A stretch of DNA of 64,000 nt, taken from positions 143,460-207,459 of the forward strand of contig JACOQA010000003.1 in NCBI GenBank assembly GCA_014297435.1. Direction: 5' to 3'. The DNA comes from Candidatus Nanohaloarchaea archaeon (lineage in GTDB: Archaea; Nanohalarchaeota; Nanosalinia; Nanosalinales; Nanosalinaceae). The position numbers and the translations under genes were made by a program. The notes below the pieces were generated by a model. It was not told where the DNA came from and made no database searches. It saw only the letters and a program-made list of their open reading frames with translations. Below, piece by piece: positions 41,207 through 48,455 of this stretch (the first letter of the stretch is position 1; each line of letters starts with the position of its first letter).

Positions 41207-41782
41207 ATGAAACTGAAACTTGTACTAGCTCTGGCGGTAGTTGCCTCCGGATGTATAGGATCAACGACATATACTTCGGAACAGGCATCAAACGCATTAC
41301 CTGAACTAGAAGACTTGAGATCATCAAGTTTCCACAGCCAGCTCGAAGATGGAAACCAGTACTCCTTAACTACGAATAATCAGGAAGAAAGAAAGACTGT
41401 CGAGAAAGAGAATCATACGATGTTCACAAGGCAGTTCATGATAATGCCAGAGAGCTCAAATATCCCTGTTGTAGAAAGTTCTGCACCTATAATTATCATA
41501 GGAAGCGTATACCATTTTAACGATACAAGCTCAGCAAAGCAGAACTACGACAAAGCAGTCTTCCAGAAGAAGGATGTTATTGCAGACGAAATCTGGCAGA
41601 TAGAAAACAGGAGCTTCGGACGCGTGGCCAAGATAAATGTTTCTTCAGGGTCCAAGCTTACTGAGGTAACCTCTAGGGAACAAAACGTTTACCTACAAGC
41701 AAGTACCGCCAATATCGAAGAATTCAAGGTTGATGAAGCCCGTGAAATCCTCAAGAGAATGCGGGAGAAACTGAAATCATAG
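41207..41782 (+). CDS. Predicted lipoprotein, unknown
   Basis: 191 residues from ATG 41207, chosen because the signal peptide MKLKLVLALAVVASGC starts there; an ATG at 41183 would add 8 charged residues before it. Lipobox ASGC with Cys16. The mature part contains APIIIIGSVYHFNDTSSAKQ and FGRVAKINVSSGSKLTEVTS; no known domain. Probably surface-anchored. It lies between two parts of the ATP-citrate lyase locus but on the other strand. Confidence 0.75.
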   Translation: MKLKLVLALAVVASGCIGSTTYTSEQASNALPELEDLRSSSFHSQLEDGNQYSLTTNNQEERKTVEKENHTMFTRQFMIMPESSNIPVVESSAPIIIIGSVYHFNDTSSAKQNYDKAVFQKKDVIADEIWQIENRSFGRVAKINVSSGSKLTEVTSREQNVYLQASTANIEEFKVDEAREILKRMREKLKS

Positions 41783-42667
41783 GATCTGCTTAAGTCTGTT
41801 CCCTATCTCGTGGTGTACCTCAACTACTTCCGCACCTGCATCTCTCAAGGCTTTCTTCTTCCCGGAAGGCGTTCCCCTGTCACCTCTTATTATTGCTCCT
41901 GCGTGGCCGTACTTCTTTTCCGGCATCGACTCCGTAAACTGTCCGGCAATAAAACCGACTAAAGGCTTCGAGAAACCACCTTTTCTGACCAGTTCGGCAG
42001 CTTTCTCCTCGTAAGTTCCGCCAAGCTCGCCGTACATCACTACTGCATCGGTCTGACTGTCCTCTTCGAACATTTCAAGAGCTTCACTGTAGCTTGTGCC
42101 ACAGAGAACATCACCGCCTATCGCCACGGCAGTAGAAACCCCGAAACCGGCCTGTCTCAAGACCCATGCTGTCTCTGTAGTCATACCGCCGCTTTTGGAG
42201 ACTAAACCGATTCTGCCTTTCTTGAAAACTTTTTCAGGGTTTGATCCTCCGATAGGTCCGATCTTGGTCTTTCCAGGAGATATTATGCCGACAGATGTAG
42301 GTCCGACCACGCGAACATTATTTCTTGAAGCCTTTCTGTAGATTTCGTAGGAGTCCTTTGTTGGAATCCTTTCTGTAACGATATTCAGGAGCTCTAAGCC
42401 GTTTTCGATAGCTTCGAAAGCTGCATCCTTAGCGGCAAAAGGCGGAACATAGATTAGAGAGGTATTGATCTCCGGGTGGTTTTCAAGAGCTTGTTTTACA
42501 GTATTATAGACCGGGACTCCAGCCGCTTCCTCACCTTTCTTTCCCGGAGTGACTCCTGCCACCACCTCAGTTCCGTACTCTATCATCTCTGGAACTTTCT
42601 CGGATGCTTCTCTACCCGTAATTCCCTGGACAAGAACTTTGGTATCTTCATCTACTAGTATAGACAT
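41777..42667 (-). CDS. ATP-citrate lyase / citryl-CoA synthetase subunit, succinyl-CoA synthetase alpha-like
   Basis: 296 residues. CoA-binding domain with VLVQGITGREASEKVPEMIE and VAGVTPGKKGEEAAGVPVYN, SLIYVPPFAAKDAAFEAIE, the ligase domain RIGLVSKSGGMTTETAWVLR, and the phosphohistidine region KYGHAGAIIRGDRGTPSGKK. By itself this could be SucD, but its partner at 43289 has the citrate-binding domain of ATP-citrate lyase, so it is the central part of AclB without the fused lyase domain. AGGTGA precedes ATG 42667 and the gene overlaps the HAD gene, so it is translated from the aclA transcript. Confidence 0.85.
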   Translation of the reverse strand: MSILVDEDTKVLVQGITGREASEKVPEMIEYGTEVVAGVTPGKKGEEAAGVPVYNTVKQALENHPEINTSLIYVPPFAAKDAAFEAIENGLELLNIVTERIPTKDSYEIYRKASRNNVRVVGPTSVGIISPGKTKIGPIGGSNPEKVFKKGRIGLVSKSGGMTTETAWVLRQAGFGVSTAVAIGGDVLCGTSYSEALEMFEEDSQTDAVVMYGELGGTYEEKAAELVRKGGFSKPLVGFIAGQFTESMPEKKYGHAGAIIRGDRGTPSGKKKALRDAGAEVVEVHHEIGNRLKQIL

Positions 42668-43292
42668 TTCTATTCACCTTCTCCGCTATTCTTTGGACCT
42701 CGAGACCCCCAATTTTCTCGTAATCTTCGTTCTTTCCGAATACTTTGTACTGCTCTACAAGAACAAAGCTCATTCCGACTTTGCGGCACGCCGGATCTCT
42801 TTCTAGGTTGTTCCCGAAGTAGACAAACTTACCTGGTCCGGAATCTCTTTTTTCGACAAAAGCCTCAAAGATCTCGGTTTCAGGCTTCTCCACACCAACT
42901 TCTTCAGATACAACCAGTCCTTTGTATGGAACTTCGTGAGATTCGAGTTGATCTCTGAACCATTCTTTGCCTTTCTGCGAGTTGTCGCTGATAAAACCAA
43001 TTTTACCGAACTTTTCCGAGCATTTTCTAAGGAACTTGAAGACACCTTTCTTCTCCATAAAATGCTTCTCTCTTTCTTCATACCTCTTAACGACTTCTTC
43101 AGGGTCGGTGCCGCTTAAACCGTGTTTTTCCATGTATCTCTCGACGTGAGACGGATTGTATATTCTGAAATTGTTTACATTGAAATGTGGAACCTCTTCG
43201 CCGTTCTCCCTGAAAACATCATCAATTAACTCATTCTGGAGTTTTGATGAAGGTATCAATGTATCTCCAATATCGAAGACTGGTGTTTTCAT
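42648..43292 (-). CDS. HAD-superfamily hydrolase
   Basis: 214 residues. Motif I is the DxGDT variant FDIGDTL (nucleophile Asp about residue 6; the second acidic residue is shifted), a helical cap (about 15-85), motif II GFISDNSQKG, motif III/IV in EEVGVEKPETEIFEAF and FGNNLERD. It is inserted between two ATP-citrate lyase genes and overlaps both by 4-20 bases, so all three are co-translated. HAD phosphatases often do metabolite repair; a link to citrate or CoA metabolism is only inferred. Confidence 0.8.
   Translation of the reverse strand: MKTPVFDIGDTLIPSSKLQNELIDDVFRENGEEVPHFNVNNFRIYNPSHVERYMEKHGLSGTDPEEVVKRYEEREKHFMEKKGVFKFLRKCSEKFGKIGFISDNSQKGKEWFRDQLESHEVPYKGLVVSEEVGVEKPETEIFEAFVEKRDSGPGKFVYFGNNLERDPACRKVGMSFVLVEQYKVFGKNEDYEKIGGLEVQRIAEKVNRNVYTSR
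42674..42679 (-). promoter_or_regulatory. Shine-Dalgarno site of the succinyl-CoA synthetase alpha-like gene
   Basis: AGGTGA on the minus strand, 6 bases before ATG 42667 and inside the HAD gene. It supports co-transcription of the three genes. Confidence 0.6.
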
Positions 43293-44401
43293 TCCCCAAC
43301 CATCTCCATCAAAGTCTCCGCAGTTTTAGTCATCGGAGTATCGTTCCTAAACAGCTTCATATTCAGTCCTAACTCTTCTCTTGTTTCTCTCAGGAGTTCG
43401 AAGGCTTCATCGGCTTGAGGACCATCACGCCTTACCACAATCGGGTAATCCGGTTTTTCCTCTCTAACAGCTTTGCAGAAACCTTTCATTGTCCTTAATA
43501 TGTTTGTATTATTCGCCGTCCCTCCAACATGCCAGAGACCGTTGAGATCTTTCGACATTACAATTTTTGAAAGCCTGTAAACTTTTTCTGAAGGAGGATT
43601 TCCACCGTACTCAGTGTAGTTCGCCGGAGAACCGCCGTATTCGATCAGTGCATCCATGTTAGTAAGTGAGGCGCCGCCACCACACAAAAGCATTCCTATA
43701 TTCCCTTCCAGCTCTGTATATTTTCCTGCTATCCCTCTGTGATCATTTTCATCTATCTTCTTCGCTTTCTTCTCTCTTTCAGTCTTCTTCCTTCCCATGT
43801 CAGACCGGTCTGGAAAGCTTCTTTCTCTCCTGTAGCCGGCATCGTCATCAAGATCAATCATAGCATCGAGCACGACTAGACCTTCTCCAGTTTTGGCTAG
43901 CGGGTTGATTTCGATCATCCTGGCATCTTGCTCGAGAAATGCTTTGTAGATCTTTGAGAGCGTTGAACCTAGCTCCACAATATCTTCTAGTGCCGTATTT
44001 TCTCCGATAAACTGTCTGAATTCGTGGGGCATACCTTCTTCGATAACAAGTTTTTCGACCTCTCTATCCTCGATACCTGAGCCTCCGGAGTCGGAGAAAA
44101 GCATTACCGGAGATCTTGTATCCGTATCGTAGAGAAAAGCTACGTAGTATTCTTTAGAAAAATCTAATTTGTTTTCAATAAGCACTTCTTCTACTTTCTG
44201 GTCGTTAACCTTGTTCCCTTCCATTTCTTCGGCGATATTTTCTGCTTTTTCCCGCGTATCAGCGAAACGGATACCGCCATCATCTTTCCTGTCCTTCGCA
44301 AGCACCTGAGCCTTTACAACAAACTCTCCGCTCTTTTTCCCCGGAGTTCTGAGACCGTAGTCTTCAAGAACTTTTTTGGCCTCGTGCTCGTAAAGCTTCA
44401 C
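43289..44401 (-). CDS. aclA: ATP-citrate lyase subunit A (ATP-grasp plus citrate-binding domain)
   Basis: 370 residues from GTG 44401, which gives MKLYEHEAKKVLEDYGLRTP, the normal start of this family, with a TATA box about 25 bases upstream. ATP-grasp domain (about 1-215) with EINPLAKTGEGLVVLDAMID. The C-terminal domain has the citrate-binding signature of ATP-citrate lyase rather than SucC: ALIEYGGSPANYTEYGGNPP, VGGTANNTNILRTMKGFCKA and PIVVRRDGPQADEAFELL. It forms citryl-CoA from citrate, CoA and ATP with the SucD-like subunit. First gene of the aclA-HAD-alpha operon. Confidence 0.9.
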   Translation of the reverse strand: MKLYEHEAKKVLEDYGLRTPGKKSGEFVVKAQVLAKDRKDDGGIRFADTREKAENIAEEMEGNKVNDQKVEEVLIENKLDFSKEYYVAFLYDTDTRSPVMLFSDSGGSGIEDREVEKLVIEEGMPHEFRQFIGENTALEDIVELGSTLSKIYKAFLEQDARMIEINPLAKTGEGLVVLDAMIDLDDDAGYRRERSFPDRSDMGRKKTEREKKAKKIDENDHRGIAGKYTELEGNIGMLLCGGGASLTNMDALIEYGGSPANYTEYGGNPPSEKVYRLSKIVMSKDLNGLWHVGGTANNTNILRTMKGFCKAVREEKPDYPIVVRRDGPQADEAFELLRETREELGLNMKLFRNDTPMTKTAETLMEMVGE

Positions 44402-44421
44402 AGCCCAAGGATTATCGGAGA

Positions 44422-44431
44422 GGTTTAAACC
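44422..44431 (-). promoter_or_regulatory. TATA box of the aclA operon
   Basis: GGTTTAAACC, a perfect 10-base palindrome centred about 25 bases before GTG 44401. It decides the start: the transcript would begin at or next to the GTG (leaderless), which excludes longer upstream readings beginning at TTG. Confidence 0.65.
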
Positions 44432-44485
44432 TTTGACCCAGAGAAAAGCAACAGGTTCTAAACTCCCCTCCCACAAAGATTCAGT

Positions 44486-45004
44486 ATGGTATATACGGGA
44501 CGAGGTGACAGGGGTAGAACAGATCTATCATCTGGTGAAAGGGTTTCGAAAAGTTCGGAGAGAATACAGGCATACGGTACTGTTGACGAGCTAAATTCGT
44601 TAGTAGGTCTATGCAGATCCTATACAGAAGACAAAAAGGAAGATCTTGAAGAGGTGCAGAACGAACTACACATACTTCAAGCCGAGTTAGCTAACCGTGA
44701 ACCCGATACTAAAGTGACTGAAGAGAATACGGAAAGGCTTGAACAGCTCTGTGATACCTATCAAAACGAATGCCCTCCTTTGAGAGATTTTGTTCTTGCA
44801 GGAGGAGCCAAGAGCGCCGCACACTTACATCATGCAAGAAGTGTAGCTCGTAGGGCTGAAAGAAAGATTGTTCGGTTAGATCAAGACGAACAGCTTAGAG
44901 AAGAAGTTCTGGCTTACATAAACCGTTTAAGCGATCTCTTCTTCCTTATGGCAAGACATGAAAACGCTCTAAAAGATGTTGAAGAGAAAAACCCTAATTA
45001 TTGA
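44486..45004 (+). CDS. PduO-type ATP:cob(I)alamin adenosyltransferase
   Basis: 172 residues. VYTGRGDRGRTDLSSGERV, then RIQAYGTVDELNSLVGLCRS, VLAGGAKSAAHLHHARSVAR with RRAER and the final YINRLSDLFFLMARHEN are the PduO motifs for ATP and cobalamin binding. It makes coenzyme B12 (adenosylcobalamin), used in archaea by class II ribonucleotide reductase or methylmalonyl-CoA mutase. Divergent from the aclA operon. No other cobalamin gene is nearby, so the cofactor precursor is probably scavenged. Confidence 0.92.
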   Translation: MVYTGRGDRGRTDLSSGERVSKSSERIQAYGTVDELNSLVGLCRSYTEDKKEDLEEVQNELHILQAELANREPDTKVTEENTERLEQLCDTYQNECPPLRDFVLAGGAKSAAHLHHARSVARRAERKIVRLDQDEQLREEVLAYINRLSDLFFLMARHENALKDVEEKNPNY

Positions 45005-45049
45005 TTTGGACTCTATCCTTGAAAGGGGGGATTCCAGAGGAGGACTTAG

Positions 45050-45664
45050 TCAAGAAGTCATAATTTGACTTGCTGCCTCCAACTCGTATTCGAATATGCC
45101 GTGTTTCGAACCTTCGAAAATCTTCTTGTCGACATCGGCGTTAAGATCTCTGAAAACCTCTTCTGTCTTTTCAACACGCTCCAAAGGGATGTGTGGATCG
45201 TTTTCGCTACAACCGATGAAAATGGAGATTTCCTCTAGATCGCCCTCAAACTCTCTTACCCCTTCACCTATCAGACCGCCGCTCAGAACTATCAAACCTC
45301 CGTAACTAGCAGGGTTTGATGCCACATATTCTGATGCGAGACACCCTCCCTGTGAGAAACCGAGCAGGTAGACGTTATCCTTTCCTACATGACTGGACGC
45401 CTTCTCGACAAGCGAATGAACCTTTCTTAGAGCCGAATCCAAGTCCGGCTGATTTTGTTCACGCGGTTCTAGAAAACCTCTTGGGTACCATTTACGGTTT
45501 GCTGCCTGTGGCGCTAGGTAAGCTGCTTCCGGAAGCTGTTTCTCCAAACGCATTATGCCGTGAGCGGTCGCTCCACGCCCATGAAGCATTATCACTACTT
45601 TATCCGCATCTTCAAGCTCGGAGCCTGAATCCAAAACTTCTGTATCTTGATGTATGTCTTTCAT
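45050..45664 (-). CDS. Carboxylesterase/phospholipase-type alpha/beta hydrolase (MhqD-like)
   Basis: 204 residues. Oxyanion region VVIMLHGRGATAHG, nucleophile elbow LLGFSQGGCLASEYVASNP with Ser in GFSQG, Asp in GCSENDPHIPLERV and His in GSKHGIFEYEL. The family includes B. subtilis MhqD. It overlaps the stop/start of a ring-cleaving dioxygenase gene upstream, the same pairing as mhqO-mhqD of quinone/thiol stress. Cytoplasmic. Confidence 0.87.
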   Translation of the reverse strand: MKDIHQDTEVLDSGSELEDADKVVIMLHGRGATAHGIMRLEKQLPEAAYLAPQAANRKWYPRGFLEPREQNQPDLDSALRKVHSLVEKASSHVGKDNVYLLGFSQGGCLASEYVASNPASYGGLIVLSGGLIGEGVREFEGDLEEISIFIGCSENDPHIPLERVEKTEEVFRDLNADVDKKIFEGSKHGIFEYELEAASQIMTS

Positions 45665-46572
45665 TTAATTTCCTCCTCTTTGAACTCTGGAAGGCTTTCA
45701 AGTATTTCCTCTCTCCTGCCCTGGAGATTTTCCGGGAGCACAAAGCTTGTTCCAAGCTCCTCTACAGATTCATCAGCAGTATAGCCTGGTCCCATACTTG
45801 AGAATTCGAATAGAATCCCTACCGAAGTTCGGGCATAAGTAGAGGTAAAGTACTTCCTTGAGATCGCTGGCGAAGGTCTTAAACCCAAGGATTTCAGTTT
45901 TTCTCTCATTTTCTCTACATCCTCTTCCTCTCCTGCTTTGAAAGCAACGTGGTGAACCGAACCTGTGCCCATAACTCCGCGGCTGGAGGTTTCCTCAACT
46001 TTTACGCCAGAACCATCTTCCATTCTGTAGAAACCGTCCTCTTGGCTTTTCATACCAAGCTCCTCGATTAACGGCGTAATATCGTCTTTTTCATTAACTG
46101 ATAGTGTGATATGAGACATTCCTCTTATCTGGTGTTTTTCTGGGACTTCGCTTCCGTCCCAAGACTTGAATTTATCGTTTCTCTGCACTAATCTTATCTT
46201 CAGACCATCCGGATCGTTAAAGACAAGTGTTTCCTCTTCATGCCAGGTTTCCTCATTGAAATCAATCTCTTCTGTTTCCAGTCTTTCTTTCCAGTAATCT
46301 ATCGATCCTTCAGATATGCTGAGACCTAGTTCTGTCACCATTCCTGCTCCTGCTTTGCCTTCTCTATCGGTCATACCCGGGAAGAATGTTATGCTGCTGC
46401 CGGGCGTTCCCTCACCATCCCCGTAGAAGAGGTGGTATACGTCCGGTGCATCGTGATTGACTGTTTTCTTCACCATTCTCATTCCCAGTACGTTTACGTA
46501 AAATTTGGCGTTTTCCGTAGGTTTTCCGGCTATAGCCGTGAAATGGTGCAGACCTTTAACCTCAGGAGTCAT
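45661..46572 (-). CDS. Ring-cleaving dioxygenase, glyoxalase/VOC family (MhqO-like)
   Basis: 303 residues in two VOC modules: first from GLHHFTAIAGKPTENAKFYV (metal His), second from IRGMSHITLSVNEKDDITPL, with GTGSVHHVAFKAGEEEDVEK supplying further metal ligands. C-terminal LFEFSSMGPGYTADESVEEL is typical of MhqO-type proteins. In bacteria they open hydroquinone or catechol-type rings in response to electrophilic stress. The ATG of the hydrolase overlaps its end, so the two form one operon. Confidence 0.87.
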   Translation of the reverse strand: MTPEVKGLHHFTAIAGKPTENAKFYVNVLGMRMVKKTVNHDAPDVYHLFYGDGEGTPGSSITFFPGMTDREGKAGAGMVTELGLSISEGSIDYWKERLETEEIDFNEETWHEEETLVFNDPDGLKIRLVQRNDKFKSWDGSEVPEKHQIRGMSHITLSVNEKDDITPLIEELGMKSQEDGFYRMEDGSGVKVEETSSRGVMGTGSVHHVAFKAGEEEDVEKMREKLKSLGLRPSPAISRKYFTSTYARTSVGILFEFSSMGPGYTADESVEELGTSFVLPENLQGRREEILESLPEFKEEEIK

Positions 46573-46675
46573 ACCTATTAATGTCTGAGTTAACCGGTTT
46601 ATACTCCGTGGCTACCTAGCTGTAACCCCTCTGACAAGCGTTAAGTAGGAACAAGTTGAACAGTTGTACAGAAGC

Positions 46676-47416
46676 ATGGAATGGCGATATATTCCGTTTA
46701 AGCATTACGAACCAGGCTTCAAGACAGGGCTTAACTCAGCTGCTATAGAGTCTGTATCGGAGACAGGTCAGCCTATTATCTTTTTGGCAGGCTGGAGCCC
46801 TGGTTGCGTTAACATAGGCTACTCGCAGGAAGTAGAGGAAGAAATTGATAAAGAAGAGTTCGAGAAACGGGATCTTGAACTAGTTAGGCGTCAAGGAGGG
46901 GGAGGAACCACGTATCTGACCGAAGAAGGAGAGATAACCTGGCATATAATCGTACCTAAGGACTACTTTCCGGGCGACGTTAACAGGATATACGAAAAAG
47001 TATGTGGAGAGATAGCTGAAGCTCTCGAAGCTTTAGGTATTGAGGCAGAGCATGAACCGATTAATGATGTTGTTTCTGAGAAAGGCAAGCTTTCAGGAGC
47101 TACACTCAAACAAGAAAAAGGAGTTATATACGTGGCAGGCACTCTAATCTACGAGACTGACCCAGAAGAAATGTTCACAGTTTTAACACCTAATGAGGAC
47201 AAGAAGAAGGACAAACAGATAGAGGAGTTTGAGGAAAGGGTTTCCTCGGTTTCTAAGGAATCAGATGCTTCTTTTGACGATACTAGACAGGCTTTGAAGC
47301 AGAAGCTGCTGGAAGATAAGAACTGGACCGAGTCTTCTTGGAAGGAAACAGAAAGAAAGAGTGCGGAAAAGCTGGCCGATAAATATTCTTCGGAAGAATG
47401 GATTTACAGAGAATGA
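46676..47416 (+). CDS. Lipoate-protein ligase A-like protein, first of tandem pair
   Basis: 246 residues from ATG 46676 (TTG 46664 is in frame but unlikely). BPL/LplA catalytic fold: ESVSETGQPIIFLAGWSPGC, then VRRQGGGGTTYLTEEGEITW (glycine-rich lipoyl-AMP loop) and the catalytic Lys in EKGKLSGATLKQEKGVIYVA. The C-terminal part (about 175-246) is a helical accessory region. It activates and transfers lipoate to lysine on E2 or H-protein. Overlaps a second ligase-like gene by ATGA. Confidence 0.88.
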   Translation: MEWRYIPFKHYEPGFKTGLNSAAIESVSETGQPIIFLAGWSPGCVNIGYSQEVEEEIDKEEFEKRDLELVRRQGGGGTTYLTEEGEITWHIIVPKDYFPGDVNRIYEKVCGEIAEALEALGIEAEHEPINDVVSEKGKLSGATLKQEKGVIYVAGTLIYETDPEEMFTVLTPNEDKKKDKQIEEFEERVSSVSKESDASFDDTRQALKQKLLEDKNWTESSWKETERKSAEKLADKYSSEEWIYRE

Positions 47417-48216
47417 CTGAAAACTACAGAGTCCATCAAGAGGAACAGGGGCAGACCGCAGGCATTGTCCTTGAGACAGCGGAAAGAGCTCTTGAGACGG
47501 AAGGATACTTCAGATCTTCTATAGTACATGATGAACCCGCACACTGGAACCTGAGCTATGTAAGCCAGCCAATACCCAGGGTACCGGAAGAACGGCAGGA
47601 AAGAAGGCTTTCTGGTGGGGGTGAACTACTTCATGAGAACAGTCTCTGCGCTATGAAGGCTATCGAGACACCTTCTTCGAAACAGAGGGTTGATTACGAG
47701 AGAAACTCTTTCGCAGCAGAATTTCTCGAAGCCCTAGAACAAGCAGGTGAATACGAAAAGACAGGCGTTCTTGTTGATGGAGAAGTGAAAGGCGTGGATG
47801 CCTCGGATACTGTAGCTTATTTTGCGCCCAAGGAAGGCGATATCTATGTAAGTCAAAACGGTGAACCCAACCCTTTAACAGATCCGCAGCTTGTAGGTCT
47901 CGGACTACCAGATATAGATCTCAAGGATGGAAACGTAGTGGTTGGGCGTGCATGCATGTATGAGGATCTTCCAGAGTCCCGACACCTTTACCCAGAAAAT
48001 GTGAGGAACTTCAAGGACTGGGAAAGCTATCTTGATGGTATTGAACCTGTGGAGAATTCAAGAGAAGTGCTTGAACTTCTTGAAGGAACTGATTCAACAA
48101 CTCTGAAAGCTGAAGAGTTTGCCGAATATTCGATTTTGCGGGCTGAGAGGTTGATGGAGCAGAGAGAAGAAGAGTTGAGGAACGGTAAAGGAAGACCGGC
48201 ATACCCTTGCTTCTAG
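47413..48216 (+). CDS. Divergent lipoate-ligase-like protein, second of tandem pair
   Basis: 267 residues from ATG 47413 (ATGA overlap with the first gene; an ATG at 47398 is possible). Same fold: RRLSGGGELLHENSLCAMKA corresponds to the glycine-rich loop, and DGEVKGVDASDTVAYFAPKE then DIYVSQNG aligns with the catalytic-lysine segment, but the Ser-Gly after the lysine is changed to Gly-Val. The rest has diverged. It may be a non-catalytic partner, a ligase for another acyl group, or an octanoyltransferase-like enzyme. Translational coupling suggests a heteromer. Confidence 0.75.
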   Translation: MTENYRVHQEEQGQTAGIVLETAERALETEGYFRSSIVHDEPAHWNLSYVSQPIPRVPEERQERRLSGGGELLHENSLCAMKAIETPSSKQRVDYERNSFAAEFLEALEQAGEYEKTGVLVDGEVKGVDASDTVAYFAPKEGDIYVSQNGEPNPLTDPQLVGLGLPDIDLKDGNVVVGRACMYEDLPESRHLYPENVRNFKDWESYLDGIEPVENSREVLELLEGTDSTTLKAEEFAEYSILRAERLMEQREEELRNGKGRPAYPCF

Positions 48217-48270
48217 ACATACCAGTTAAAAAACTGAAGCCTGAACTCTATTTCACACAGTTACCTTTTT

Positions 48271-48353
48271 GCGAGGGTAGCCAAGTGGTCAAAGGCGCAG
48301 CGTTGAGGGCGCTGTCCTGTAGAGGTTCCGGGGTTCAAATCCTCGCCCTCGCA
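48271..48353 (+). tRNA. tRNA-Leu (GAG)
   Basis: Acceptor GCGAGGG/CCCTCGC with A73. Anticodon stem CAGCG/CGCTG, loop TTGAGGG, anticodon GAG. Long variable arm (GTCCTGTAGAGGTTCCG) marks type II. T-arm GGGTTCAAATCCTC. No intron or CCA. Very similar to tRNA-Leu(UAA) at 31402 in the D-arm. Confidence 0.95.
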
Positions 48354-48455
48354 TTTCTAAATATAGTTTCTTCCAAGAACGACTTTAGATGTCTGAAAAC
48401 TATCGGTTAATTATCCAGTTTTACATTCAATTCCCTACAATTGTTATTCGGATGT

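Noticed and set aside
40457-44401. Reading as ordinary succinyl-CoA synthetase plus citrate synthase
   Set aside because: The ATP-grasp protein has the ATP-citrate-lyase citrate domain motifs and the synthase-like protein is only 232 residues, the size of the lyase domain.
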